Below are positions 23,814-35,546 of a stretch of 64,000 nucleotides of DNA, in pieces. The translations under genes were made by a program, and so were the position numbers. This DNA is from Daucus carota subsp. sativus (taxonomy: Eukaryota; Streptophyta; Magnoliopsida; Apiales; Apiaceae). Numbering within the stretch: the first letter of the stretch is position 1; each line of letters begins with the position of its first letter. The notes under the pieces are model-generated. The model was given only the letters and a program-made list of their open reading frames with translations. It made no database searches and had not been told where the DNA came from. The stretch is from the NCBI RefSeq assembly GCF_001625215.2, contig NC_030384.2, forward strand, positions 45,232,390-45,296,389, given 5' to 3'.

Positions 23814-24058
23814 TCCGAAAATGAGGTCGAAAACGACATTTGAAAACTGGAACTTGAAATCAGGAATTCGGTTGCATATAGTTGCAAAAGAGGTTGCAAC
23901 ACGGCTGGCGCCGCCTGGAGTTGCAGATGAGGTTGCAAAAGTTGCAAACAGTATTTTTGAAAAAAAGATTTTATGAAAAGGTATTTTTAAAAAGAATTCT
24001 GGAAGGTAGTATTTTTGTAAATAATTAAAGAAAAGGTAGGTAGTTTTGTAGATTTCCC
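23134..24058. mobile_element. Mutator-like foldback element with GTTGCAA arrays
   Basis: The ends are inverted: left GGGATCTTTTTAAAAATACC, right GGTAGTTTTGTAGATTTCCC. Nearly 100 bp of further mirrored AAAAATAC blocks lie inside. The flanks are TTTAATTTT (23125-23133) and TTTAATTTA (24059-24067), a 9-bp duplication with one mismatch, as expected for Mutator-like elements. The interior is almost entirely GTTGCAA/TTGCAAC repeats in both orientations plus a long palindrome. No transposase. It ends 184 bp before the BPA1-like start codon. Confidence 0.7.
23698..23865. repeat. Perfect palindrome with (TA)n centre
   Basis: Arms of about 57 bp (left from TCCTGATTTC, right to GAAATCAGGA) are exact reverse complements, joined by a TA dinucleotide tract of about 56 bases (about 23754-23809). 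The whole 168-bp segment can extrude as a cruciform. It lies within the foldback element. Confidence 0.9.
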
Positions 24059-24242
24059 TTTAATTTAAACACATTTATTTGATTTAAATTAGCTCGAGGC
24101 AAATAAATTTAAGCAGCCAGCTCAGAGCCAGTCAAATGGGCTCACAGACGTATTCTTGTTGGCGGCGACATTCTTTTTCCACAGCCCCAAGTCACCCCCA
24201 AGTCTCCACCCCCTTCCTCTATTCTCCATCTTTTCCTTCGCA

Positions 24243-27200
24243 ATGCAGCCGGTGAGTTAATTCTATTCTCCCTCTCCCCCTAATTCATATTATTATCAGT
24301 AATTAATCTATTCCTAATTTGAATATTGTTTGTTTGTTAAACAGAATACAAGAACGGTACAAGTAGCGCACGTCTCAGATCTCGCCACCGAGAGAGAAAT
24401 TCACGAGTTCTTTTCATTTACCGGTCAAATTGACTCTATTGAGATCCGCAAGTACTATGCTTATACATACTCACGTTGATTTACCTTTGTTTTTATATAC
24501 CAGAGTTTAAGCATCATCGCGTGATTTTGAATTTTAATATGTTTGTTGTTTCTTCTTCTGATACAGCGATTTAAGACCCAGGACTGCATTTGTCACCTTC
24601 AAGGATGCTCAAGCCCTTGAAATCGCGTTATTATTATCGGTACTTTACTATTTTTGCTCCATATTGTATTATTGACTTATTGTATATTTCCCCAATTCCA
24701 CATAGCTAAAACAGGTAAATACGCGTGTTTGTGTTTTTAATTTTAATGTGTCAATCTGTGTAATTGTCTGTGTAATTGATAAGTGTTGGTGTTCGGTTTC
24801 CTCAGCCATTCCTCTTACACTACTGTTTTTGATTTGATTCAACTTAATTATATCCTGAACCAGAATAGTTGAACTAGGTGAACGAGCTTGACATGTTACC
24901 TTTGATATTGCTATATTTTACTTCACTCTGCTAGTTTGCAGCAGTATTTCATTAGAAGTTGTGCTGCCCTCATTCTTTATCTTTATTAGGATATTTGTTT
25001 TTTACTCGAAACCGCATGACTTTTATCGAATGAAATTTTCATTTAATAAAAAAACCAGAGGGAAATTGACCAGGAATCAGCCAAATGATAATAACTGTTA
25101 AATATAGTTACTTATTTATTACATTCAGGGAGGTCAACTCCTGTCACGTTAGTGTACCTTAAGTTATGTCTTTCTCAGAATCTTATATTTTTATTCAACT
25201 TAAACTTGTTAAGTACTTCTCTTCGCAACAAAAAAGAGCAATATAATTATATTATATAATTTCTTAGCATTCCCAATATTCTTACATTCTTTTACTAATA
25301 TACTAAGCAAGAACGTAACAAACCTTCCAGTGATCATTAGGTACATCTTTTCGGGTCAGTAATTAAATATGTTGTAGTATATTTCTAAATACCCTGTCTC
25401 AGGTGTGGTTGTACAGAAGCCATATGTTATAGTTGGTTACTCCCTCTGTCCCTCTCATTTGTTTACACTTTTTTTTTCAACTGCTTGACATGCATTTAAG
25501 ACCGATATAAAGTATAGGTTCATAACTTATGGAAAAAAAAAGTTATATAGAAGAAAAAAAAGTTATAAAATAATTTATGAAACTATATTTTATTTGAGCC
25601 TTAAAATACGTGCTGAGCCCCCGTCCCCCAATGTAAACAATTGAGGGGGGCGGATGGAGTATTATCTAAGCAGATAAATTCAACTTTGAACTTCCTGGTG
25701 AGTATAACTTTTGCTTGATTGGATTTGTATTTCAGGGAGCAACCATTGTAGACCAGATTGTCAGTATCACTCCTGCTGAGAACTATGTTCGGCAACCTGT
25801 GGTTCAGGTAACAGTATTATGTGGCTACTCTTCAGGCAATGTAATCTGCAAATCTGCAATTGAGATACTTATATTTTTTAATTATTTGCAGAGTGAAAGT
25901 ATGGCAGACAACAGCGTGAACATTGTTCGGGAAGACGCATCACAGCACACTGAGGTAATCACATTACATTGCATCTATCTCCTTATATATATATATATCA
26001 ATTTTACAACTTTACCAGGTTTGCACATCTAGAGAACTTATCCCTAGAAAACAGTTGGTCTCAGGAAAACTAGTGGAATAAATGGCTTACTTGTAGCTTA
26101 TTTGTACACAGATAGAAGTCTAAGTTAAGCTTTAATTTTAAAGGTGTTGATTCATTTTGCTCCACAAGTTAATGATTATCGTTTGCAGGCTAAACTACTG
26201 CCCCACTGGATATTCTCTTTAACAAATTTCAGGTCCATTTGCATCTGTCCCTTGTTTAGGATTGATTACATCCAATACACATTCGACATTTAAAAATTTA
26301 TGTTTGACATATAGTATAACTGAATTGTAAAAAAATATAGTCATAAGTATCAGTTAACATATGATACAATTTTATAACGTCTTTTAACAAGATGGCTTAT
26401 TTTGACTTCAAGTTTTTATTACTTTAGGCTCATGAAATCTACCCTGACTTGTCTTCTCTTTATATAAGTTGTGAAAAATTTAATTATGACAGATCAAAAC
26501 CAGTACTAAAATCTTAGTTGTGTACATCTGAACTCCACTTTATATTGAGAAGATATTGTATGTTAAGCACAGCTATCTTTTGTTCATATATTATATCCTG
26601 CTTGGAGTTTCCAATGAGGTAATTTTCTTATATAAGCAAGCCCAGACTACATCACCTAGCAACGGAAGAGTGTATGTCAGTAAAGCTCAAGATGTTGTAT
26701 CAACTATGCTTGCAAAGGGTTCTGCTCTTAAGCAAGATGCCATGAATAAGGCTAGAGCATTTGACGAAAAGCATCAGCTAAGAGCCAATGCTTCAGCCAG
26801 AGTAAATTCCCTTGACAAGAGAGTAGGACTCACAGAAAAATTTTCTGTTGGGATCTCAGCAGTAAATGAGAAAGTGAAGTCTGTAGATCAAAAACTTCAA
26901 GTGTCTGATAAAACTATGGCAGCACTGATGGCAGCAGAAAGGACATTGAATGACACTGGATCAGCTGTCAAATCAAGCAGGTTCGCAAATTTTTCATGTA
27001 ATCCTTTTTTGCCTTTGTATCAGGATGCTCCGTGAATTTAGTAGTTCTTATGCCTTCATGGAACCTCGATTGTTGAAAGACTTTCTGGTAGTGTGATTTG
27101 CAACGAAGTACTGAATACCTGTCCCAGGAACTTTTGTATAGTAAGGGGAAAAATTAATAATTTGCAACTGATGCATTTATCCATATATCTATTATCTATC

Positions 27201-28328
27201 CCATTAAGTATTTGGGTAGCAGTGGTGTCGTAATCCATCAATTTTGCTTTCCTGATATTCTTTTCGAGGGATAGCGTCTTTCAGACTTTTAACATTAAAG
27301 ACAGATAAAGGAAATATTAAGGTTTTGTAAGTTGTCTTTTTATTAGTTATATATTTATATAGAAACCATAGACGTCTAACTTTCTAAATGTATAAGATTC
27401 TGTTTCTGCAACTTTTTCCACATCCTCTACAAGGGTTTGAAATACTAGTTTTATTAGGTGGTTCTTTTGCAGTTTTGCTTGTCAAAATCTTTTTGCTTGA
27501 AGTCTACTAACCGTCTAGTTCTCTTATATTTTAGAATATTTATAGTATAAATAATTAAATCAACCAAATTAGATGAACTATCTTCTTATTTCGAATTCGG
27601 AAATGAAGCAATAAATTTCTGGACTCAAAAAGTTGACGTCTGATGTCATGGTAATTAATATGAGACAGTTATTTTAAATATTTTAAATTCATATGGCAGA
27701 ACTCTAGTCTTATATGGGAGTTATCTTCAAAGGACAGATATGTTCCCCAAAATATTACACGGATGAACAGTGGACATGCAGTTTAAGTCTTATAAAATAG
27801 AACATATTTTTTTCATCTATCTTTTTCTTTGGAGGGGTGAAAGTTGACTATACTGTATATGGCTGTTGGCAGGTATGTGACTGCTGGTTCAGCTTGGTTC
27901 AATGTTGCTTTTGGTAAAGTGGCCAAGGTTGGGCAAGTTGCCGGAACAAAGACTAAAGCAAAATGGAATATGGCCGTGTCAAATTTGACTGCTAAGGTAG
28001 GGGTGGTCTAATGTCTCTCTTTAACTGTATTCTTCTTTGTCATATATATAAAGTCGTGTCATCATGGTTATTCTTAAGATTTGTAACTGGATTTCCAAAT
28101 ACAGCTAACCTTGGGAGAGATTATGCAATAAATTGTAGTGATGCTTTGTTAAAATACTTTATGACTGCTTCTCTCTGTAAAACGTAAAATAAGTAACTTC
28201 TCTGCTTGCATTTCTTCGTTCTCTCTGTAAAACGTATCTCTGCTTGCATTTCTTAGATTTAGTATTGATTCATGTTTAACAACTATAATTCTATCTCATG
28301 AATGCAGGAACCTCCAATTGCTGCATAG
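24243..28328 (+). CDS. BPA1-like (binding partner of ACD11) RRM protein
   Basis: Exons: 24243-24251, 24345-24451, 24567-24639, 25736-25807, 25892-25954, 26637-26980, 27873-27996, 28308-28328; frames join to 270 residues. The N-terminal RRM (about residues 5-75) is degenerate, as in the BPA1 family: TVQVAHVSDLA, then EFFSFTGQIDSIEIR, TAFVTFKDAQALEIALLLSG and VDQIVSITP. The C-terminal half is rich in Ala, Lys and Ser (KAQDVVSTMLAKG, RVNSLDKRVGLTEKF). The family was described in Arabidopsis as partners of the lipid-transfer protein ACD11 that modulate cell death and immunity; a similar role here is inference. The start codon lies in a 9-base first coding exon (MQP). Intron 3 contains a Stowaway-like MITE. 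Confidence 0.9.
25440..25659. mobile_element. Stowaway-like MITE in an intron
   Basis: Inverted ends CTCCCTCTGTCC and GGCGGATGGAG, flanked by TA on both sides (25438-25439 and 25660-25661), as for Tc1/mariner-type MITEs. GTTTACA blocks are mirrored inside. It lies in intron 3 of the BPA1-like gene. Confidence 0.75.
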
Positions 28329-28876
28329 GCTCTGCTGTACAGTAATTAGGAAATTAATCTTCTAGCAGTGGAATCAGTTCAATACTTCAATATATACATC
28401 AAATATTTATATGATCTGTTGGATTGCTGTTACTCCTAGGATTGTTTTAGTTGTGAGATAATGGTCATCCTAATGTACATTTCCAATTCCCTCCAGTGCA
28501 ACCTCTTTTTTTTTTTTTTTTCACTTGCATATATTTTGTGTTCAGTTGAGTTTCATTTCCTGATTATATCAGGTCAGGGGGGTATTTCTGGTTTGTTTGT
28601 GTTATATTCTTAGTGTATTTATAACATTGCTTGCTTTTGAGAAAGAATGTAAACATTATGCGCATTTCATCAAGAACCCTCTTTTTTGTGCCCATCAAAC
28701 ACATGTTTTGTAGTTAGATATTTAGCATTTCATTAAAGTCCCATTTAGCTTGTGCAAGTAATAATATATACAATAACTCACGACTTGATATGAGAAGCAA
28801 CACTTGCAAATCAACACTCAGAGCCTAGGAAGGAATTAAATAACCTATTGTTTCAACAGATATGCTGATCTTAGGT
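28329..28876. other. 3' UTR of the BPA1-like gene and intergenic DNA
   Basis: Non-coding AT-rich sequence with a T-run near 28506-28521. No further gene is supported. Confidence 0.4.
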
Positions 28877-29310
28877 GGGGTCGTTTGGTTTGCGGAATGA
28901 TATGGGATAGGAATGAAGAATTAGGTTAAGGTGGTACGAGGTTTAAGATATCATATCTGATATCATGTATTTGGTTAATTGCGGGAATCAATATATTTAA
29001 TTTTTAAAAAATAATTATATTAACTAAAAATATTAATAAAATTATTATTGTATATTTTCACATTATTGATTATTCTTATATTAAATATTAATATTTAATT
29101 GCTTAAATAAAGACGAAAAAATAAAATATGAAACTAATATCCATATCCTCATTTCATACCCACTTCACCCTTTGGGTATTAAAAACCATATCTTGTGGGT
29201 TTGAAGAATGGGTTTGAAAACTTGTTATCTTTCAACCAAACACCAAATATGGGTTTCGAAATGAACGAAACCCATACCCGATTCCAAATATCTCTCAACC
29301 AAACGATCCC
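28877..29310. mobile_element. MITE with GGGGTCGTTTGGTT termini
   Basis: Left GGGGTCGTTTGGTT and right AACCAAACGATCCC form inverted ends, with further mirrored ATGGGTTTG/ATACC blocks inside. The flanks (TTAGGT and TAAATT) do not give a clean duplication. PIF/Harbinger or hAT origin is possible. Confidence 0.6.
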
Positions 29311-29705
29311 TAAATTCATTTTTCTAACATGTGCTTTTGTATTTTTTTTCATATATTTTAAGATGTATAAAAAATAATTTCAAAAAATAATATAGAGATG
29401 TATTTTTTTATAAACATTGAAATATGTGTACACAAGTTTGAAAGTATTTTGATTTTTGTTTAAGGTATTTTCCCATCTCCCAGCTTTGTTTCCTATTCCT
29501 AATAAAATCTACAGTTAATATTCGCATCACCGTTCAACAACTAATAGGACTAATAGGATCGAAGAGCTTGATCTCAGTAAAAAAATAAAATAAAAAAAAT
29601 TCTTTTCTATAAATTCAGTTTCTGTCTATAGCGAGTAATACGAATAATTTGATTGCTAGGGAGAAGGTCGTTAAAAAGAAAGAATTTAAAAATTAAGGTT
29701 TGACA

Positions 29706-30160
29706 ATGAAAAAGCGTCTGTGTCTCCCACTTAATCTAGGAGATGGTCACTTTCACAAGAAACAGAGATTACAGGTGAAATGTAAGGTGAGAAATTCCTT
29801 TGACTTTGATTGCAAGCTAGTTTCTGAAAAACTTGATAAAAAAAATATTTTAAATGTGAAGAGGACAAAAAAAGCAAGTAGACTCTGAGAGACACCTTGA
29901 AAAGGAAGACTATTGAAGAAGATCAAGAAGAACGTGGATGCAGGGAAGATTTGTTCCAAACTTCCAATGCTTGTGCAACTCGGGGAACAGTCAAGTAGGT
30001 CTTCCTAGTTCCTTAGATCTTTTCCACGTTGCATGTCTTTCAGTCTTTGTAAATGTAAAATGTGTGTACAAATTACTGTAAATGTATGATTCATAAGTAT
30101 TGCATATATTGTTTGTAGGGTTCTGAGGTTGGATACTATCAGCTGGTTGATCCTTAAGCA
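29706..30160 (+). other. Possible small gene or decayed gene fragment
   Basis: An ATG at 29706 opens a 60-codon, lysine-rich frame (MKKRLCLPLNLGDGHF) ending at 29888. A second frame is open from about 29882 to a TAG at 29993-29995 (DTLKRKTIEEDQEERG). After a possible intron with a TTTGTAG acceptor, a short frame GSEVGYYQLVDP ends in a stop near 30158. The pieces suggest a small multi-exon gene or a frameshifted remnant, but splice signals are ambiguous and I recognise no family. Confidence 0.2.
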
Positions 30161-30936
30161 GACTGTGGTTTTCCAATCGTATAATTTACCATTCATCAGA
30201 TTCTGAGAAGACCTCATCAAATATGACATTCTACTTCATTTCTCTAAGCTAGCTATTTGCTTCTGTAACTGCGGCAGTTGAATGGATCGGTATCATGCAG
30301 CACCATTCTACCATAATAATGCAGCAGTTGAGTCCAATCACCAGTCGACGGACAAACCTTGACCTAGGGGAATAGCACTTGAGGAGACTCGCCTAATCTT
30401 TCACAGCAGCAAATCTCATAAGTTATGATATCTGTAATCATTCACCAGAAAAAATAAATCAATTAGTTCCCAAGCTATTGATGCATCCTCTACTTAAGAT
30501 ATAGAGCATGTAAAGAGACTTTTAGCAGGTGCATATCATACTGGTTGTATATAAAACTGTTAACGAGAAGTGCATGTTGGCATGTAATAGGATAAGACTG
30601 GATGCAAGTATTGTATTTTGCATATGATAGCAATGAACTACCTCTTTTCCATTACCCAACTATTCCCTTCAGAATCATTATGCTGCACATCATCAAATCC
30701 GGAATAGAACTTATGCAGGAATCAAGCCACCTTATTCCATAGAACTTTTGACAATACATATGTACATAGCTTGACATTCTTTCAGTAAATTCTTGACACC
30801 TATATACGTATATTCCCAATATAAACTTATAGGTCGTGTTGCAACAGCACATATATATAGCCGCCAGAATTTCAACTATTCAACGAGTATTATGCTCATG
30901 GAAATAGCCATCTTTGCCAATAATCAACAGCCATTG
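30161..30936. other. Intergenic DNA and 3' UTR of the PPR gene
   Basis: No supported ORF. The right end is the probable 3' UTR of the minus-strand PPR gene. Confidence 0.4.
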
Positions 30937-32391
30937 TCATTGGTGAGCATTCCTCTTAGCAAGTCCAGCCCTTAACCTATTATAAGTGGCAATGCCAGGG
31001 ATAAAATCTTCATCCAACATTTCTTCTATGAGAGCTTCCCCTTCCTTTCTCCTCCCTTCCCGTGTATATCCAGAAACTAAAATGTTATAGGTGACACTGT
31101 CCGGGTGTAATCCTTTTTTGGAAGCCAATAACCTCAATTTATTTGCAAACACAGTTTTCCCTGAACCACACATATCTTGTAAAACACAGTTATATGTCAC
31201 ACTATCAGGTACAATGTCATCTCTCAGCATTCTGTCCAACAATTCGACCGCCTCTTCAACCCTTCCCGATGATCGCAAGCCTTCAATTAAAGTGGTACAA
31301 GTAATGGTACTCGGAGCATTCCCATTTCCCCATAGCTCATTAACCACCTCCATTGCTCTGCCCAATTCCCCTTCTCCACAAAGTCTATCAATGAGCTCAA
31401 AACAATCAAATCCACTAGGCATAACTCCTTTCCTTGAAAAATCCATCAACAAATCACAAGCCTCTAAAAACCTTCCTTGTCGACACAACCCATCAACCAA
31501 AATCTCACTAGTCACAACCGAAAACTCACACCCCAACTCAACCATCTCATACGCCATTCCCACGCCTTCCTCAAACTTCCCCTCCCTGAAAAACCCCTTA
31601 ATCAAAGTATTAAAACTAACCACATTCGGCACACACCCCTTATCCTTCATCTCCCTAAACACCCCCAACGCCAAATCAAACCTCCCATTCCTACAATATC
31701 CACTGATCAACACATTAAACGTAATCACATCCGGCCTAACCCGATCCTTAACCATCCTCTCGTAAAACCTCACACCCTTCTCAAACTCCCTAATCTTCAC
31801 AAACCCATGAATCACAATATTATACATTGCCACATCAGCCTTCCCATCAATCAACCTACACATACAATCAAACATCTTAACCGCATCATCCAATCTCCCC
31901 ACACTACAATAAGCATTAATCGCAAACCGAAAAATCGGCTCAATTCTGGGGCAACAGAAAATCCCATCAGAACAGGGACAAGGATTAGCGACCATAAATT
32001 CTATGCCTAGTTTTAAATAATCGAAGCGGTGAGTGATGGCGAGGGCTCGAATGATCCACTCGAACGTGGAGTGATCGTGGCGGAAGGAGTCGATAGAGGC
32101 GGCGTAATTGAAGACGTGGAAATCGAGGTGGGTGAATTTGGGGTGGCGGTGGAGCTTGGATTTGAACAAGTGGAGGAGTTGGTTGGGAGTGAAGGAGGGC
32201 GTGAGGTGGTTGTTGAGGAAGGTTGTTAATTCTGTTAGGGTTGTTGAGATGGGGAGAGCTGGGAGTGGGGCCAGGGAGGTTTCTGGTGGCGGGGCCGGGG
32301 GTGGGGGGAGGTGGTGCGGGGGTTGTGGGGAGGGGAGGCGGTGGCGGAGGGCTTTTACGGCGGTGGGTGGTGGCGGTTTCTTCAGGGACAT
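30937..32391 (-). CDS. P-class pentatricopeptide repeat protein (At2g36240-like)
   Basis: An intronless 484-residue protein. After a proline-rich N-terminus (PPPPAPPPETS) come about eight or nine 35-residue PPR units from about residue 100 to 480, with typical cores such as PDVITFNVLISGYCRNGRFD, PNVVSFNTLIKGFFREGKFE and PDSVTYNILVSGYTREGRRK. No E, DYW or SMR domain follows, so it is P class. Such proteins bind organellar RNA and affect its processing, stability or translation; mitochondrial or plastid import is expected but not demonstrated. The frame extends upstream to 32526, but MSLKKPPPP at 32391 is the first sensible ATG and matches the usual size of this family. Gene symbol by resemblance only. 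Confidence 0.92.
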   Translation of the reverse strand: MSLKKPPPPTAVKALRHRLPSPQPPHHLPPPPAPPPETSLAPLPALPISTTLTELTTFLNNHLTPSFTPNQLLHLFKSKLHRHPKFTHLDFHVFNYAASIDSFRHDHSTFEWIIRALAITHRFDYLKLGIEFMVANPCPCSDGIFCCPRIEPIFRFAINAYCSVGRLDDAVKMFDCMCRLIDGKADVAMYNIVIHGFVKIREFEKGVRFYERMVKDRVRPDVITFNVLISGYCRNGRFDLALGVFREMKDKGCVPNVVSFNTLIKGFFREGKFEEGVGMAYEMVELGCEFSVVTSEILVDGLCRQGRFLEACDLLMDFSRKGVMPSGFDCFELIDRLCGEGELGRAMEVVNELWGNGNAPSTITCTTLIEGLRSSGRVEEAVELLDRMLRDDIVPDSVTYNCVLQDMCGSGKTVFANKLRLLASKKGLHPDSVTYNILVSGYTREGRRKEGEALIEEMLDEDFIPGIATYNRLRAGLAKRNAHQ

Positions 32392-32834
32392 TTCTTCGTG
32401 TCTTCGAAAAGATTTTAAAAAATGTGTACGTGTAATAAAAAGAGAGAACGATTTTACATAAACAAAATAAATTGATAATGTCGTAAAAAATGAAAATGTC
32501 ATGAAAAAATCATTTCTTACAAACAAAATTTACATTTAGGATTCTATTCAATTCCTCTTTTAAAAAATTCTATTCCATTCCTTGAAAATATACTAATAAT
32601 TCCAAAATTATATTAATTTTAAGAAATAATAATTGATCTTAGTTATGCATGATTTATCACATAATAATAAATTGTGATTGAATATTATTATATATATATT
32701 AAATTTAATATGCTGTTTTCTGGATCCAGAATAAAACTCTTTTAAAATCAAATCAGATACACCCCCTAATTATTTTTTTAAGATATATAAAGAACAATCG
32801 TAAAAAAAGACGTTTAAAAGATTAAAAGATAATA
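32392..32834. other. Upstream region of the PPR gene
   Basis: AT-rich sequence between the divergently oriented PPR and MCTP genes. It presumably holds the PPR 5' UTR and promoter. No TATA box stands out. Confidence 0.35.
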
Positions 32835-33069
32835 CTCCCTCCGTCCCATTTTAACTGCTTTTGACTTTTTTACACGTATTTTAAGATGTTAAAAAAATCA
32901 CATCTAAACATAATAATTTTTTATAAAATTTATATCAAATAAAAGTTTAGAACCTAAATTTTTATTTGATATAAGAATTGAATTATTATATTAAGTGTAG
33001 ATATTGTTTTTTTACATCTCAATATACGTGCTAGAAAGTCAAACATCAGTTAAAATGAGACAGAGGGAG
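32835..33069. mobile_element. Stowaway-like MITE
   Basis: Ends CTCCCTCCGTCCCATTTTAA and the inverted TTAAAATGAGACAGAGGGAG, flanked by TA duplications (32833-32834, 33070-33071). 235 bp, non-coding. Confidence 0.85.
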
Positions 33070-35350
33070 TAGTATTATTTGGGGTGTATATAACACACAT
33101 CAATTTTATAGATAATTATATCTCACACATTCAGAATAAGAATAACTTTTCTCTCCTCCTGAATGAGTTTCAAAAATGAGTAGAAAGGACGCCTAATTCA
33201 AACATTTTTAATCATTCTCGTTAAACTTGACTTTTGGAATCTTATGTAAAGCATAAGAATAATTTTGGTGATTTATTAAAGTAAAGATAATAGATAACAT
33301 ATCATCCTGTTGGAGACAGATCTGCACATTGCATGTTTGAAGTTTGAATGTATATCACGCATGTGTTCCCCAGCAATACAAAGTGAGCTGGTGGGAATTG
33401 TAGTGCCCCATATTTTCTGATTCTTTAGACTATCTAAAGTATCTTTAGCCAAGAGTGAGCTACCTACAATTCAGTTCGAAAATACAGTCACAAAACATTT
33501 ATTTTTAGTAAAATATTAGCCCTCGGCAACTACAATTTCCTGGTTCCGCAACTGCCACCACCACAGCTAGCTGCGGAGATGGTCTGATTTGTATGGCAAC
33601 AATATTTCACAAGTTAGGTTTAAACTAGGACTGAGCTACTTGTATAATTCAAGTGATAAACTGATAGTACAAGTCTATAATAATATATAGTAATATAAAG
33701 CTTAGTTGTCTTATGAAGAAAACAGCACCATCTTTATAAAATAAATAATCTGCAGCTTTACTTTGATATGATGCCACTATCTAGATGAAGCTGCCCATAA
33801 GCCAAGATGAAGCTGTCCCTCAGGCCACCCATCATACAAATGCTACCAATTTCCAAATATATGTGCTATGGAAGGTTTCCTTTGTACGTTTCCTTTCTTT
33901 ATTATTCTACTATTCTATTACTCCGCAACTATATAGAGGTGAAGGACGGGGAACCCTATTAGAAGAGATTGTTGAAGCATGAAAATGAGGGTGTTTGAAA
34001 TGAAGTTTGTTCCAAGATCCATCCATTTGTTCCGCGATTAGTATTATTGGAGAGGATTTCGGACCAGGCTTCATTTCTCACACCATCATTTTCTTTGGAA
34101 GAGCTAGAGGTTCATTGGAGGGGTTACTTGCAGATTCTTAGTCAACCTAAGAAACAGCAAGAAGGTATATATATGTGTTTGAATATGCATACCAATTAGA
34201 GTTTTTCTTAATCATCTTGAGTATAATTTGTTTAGTATTAAATAATCAAAAAATCATAACTTTACAGCTTTGCAAACTAGTACCGATTTCCAATTATGAA
34301 TCATCCAATTGTCATGGTTAAACATTGTGAATCATCCAATTATCTGCAATTCATATAACCAATTGATTGATTAGCTTAAGCACGCACCCAGAGTATATGT
34401 ACGTGCAACATTATACGTGTGCAGAATTATACCAGGATTCAGGAGAAATACATTTTACACTGATAGACAGGATGATGCAGATGATGACCAAGCAGCATAA
34501 TTTTTATACAAAGAAACAGGGTGGGTGATTGATGCTTGATTTTTCAAATTGTTTGAATATTCATTTGAAAAAGATGATGTCTAACGTGGTCGGTGACTCA
34601 AAAAGATGGACATCTTTGTCAAAAGCTTACCATTTCCCTGCTTCTGCTGAATGCTGATCCATCATTTTGCTAATAATGTACTACAGATCTTGCAGTCTCC
34701 CTCCTTTTCCTCCTTCCCTGTCCACACTAAAGCGTAAATGGCCGGTTCTGAAAGAAAGTTATAAAAGAAAAAAGAGGAATCTTCATATTTGGTTATACTA
34801 TATTAATTAAAGCAAGGTGCAGATAAATTAACTTATCAGAAAAGTATAAATTCTCTTTATTAGTTTTACATTGTAAGATCAGTAATCTAAGTAAATCTAG
34901 TGTCACACCAAAACTTTCTACAAAAAAAAAACAGAAACTATAGTGTCACGCTGAAATCTGGTCCCCTGCACTTAGAAGGGAAGAAAGAAGAGAGCATGTA
35001 ATGTACACAGTGTGTGATTTATGCAAGTAATTTAGAGTACTTAAACAAGTCGACGATCCCTTGCTTATGCGCGTCTTTTTCTTCCCAGCAATACGAAGAC
35101 AAGCAAGCATATATACTTTGTAAAAAATAAAATGAAGGAATCTAATTATCTAAATACTGCAAAAGTGAAAAAAGCAGCAAGGAAAAAGAAGGATTTGGCC
35201 ATTGGAGATTGGTCTAAGGCTGCTTCCACATGAAGCTAAGCACCTTTCTTATCTCCTCACTCCTCAATTCTTCTTCTTTAATTCCCACTTTTAATCTTAC
35301 AACTAAGAACTCCACTCTCTTCTAATTATGATATAAACACAGCGAGGCCG
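33070..35350. other. Long upstream region of the MCTP gene
   Basis: About 2.3 kb without a convincing gene. A short frame at 33785-33982 and nearby open stretches (about 33950-34165) have exon-like composition, but no recognisable family and no consistent splicing; they could be a non-coding transcript or a gene remnant. Confidence 0.35.
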
Positions 35351-35357
35351 TATATAA
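35351..35357 (+). promoter_or_regulatory. TATA box of the MCTP gene
   Basis: TATATAA about 190 bp upstream of the ATG, followed about 30 bases later by a CT-rich stretch (CCTTCCCTCTCACACC) suitable as a transcription start region. Confidence 0.5.
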
Positions 35358-35546
35358 CTTACCCTTTACTACACACCTTCCCTCTCACACCTTCTTTCAT
35401 TCAACAAATCATACTACACAAAATGCGATCATCTATATACATATTCACACATTTTTAATCACTGTTAAAACTCTTGCATCTTGTCTGCAGCAGTAGTATA
35501 GAATTACATATACTTCTTCATCTCTTCCCTAAACTAAGATATAGTC

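Noticed and set aside
23643-23947. ORFs on both strands with Ile-Tyr repeats
   Set aside because: They are translations of the (TA)n palindrome; the mirrored protein sequence on the two strands follows from the palindrome itself.
31091-31765. 224-codon ORF on the plus strand
   Set aside because: Antisense shadow of the PPR coding region; no domain and no independent signals.
32392-32526. 45-residue upstream extension of the PPR protein
   Set aside because: The extension is hydrophobic and AT-rich, and its start is not an expected ATG context; MSLKKPPPP at 32391 fits the family.
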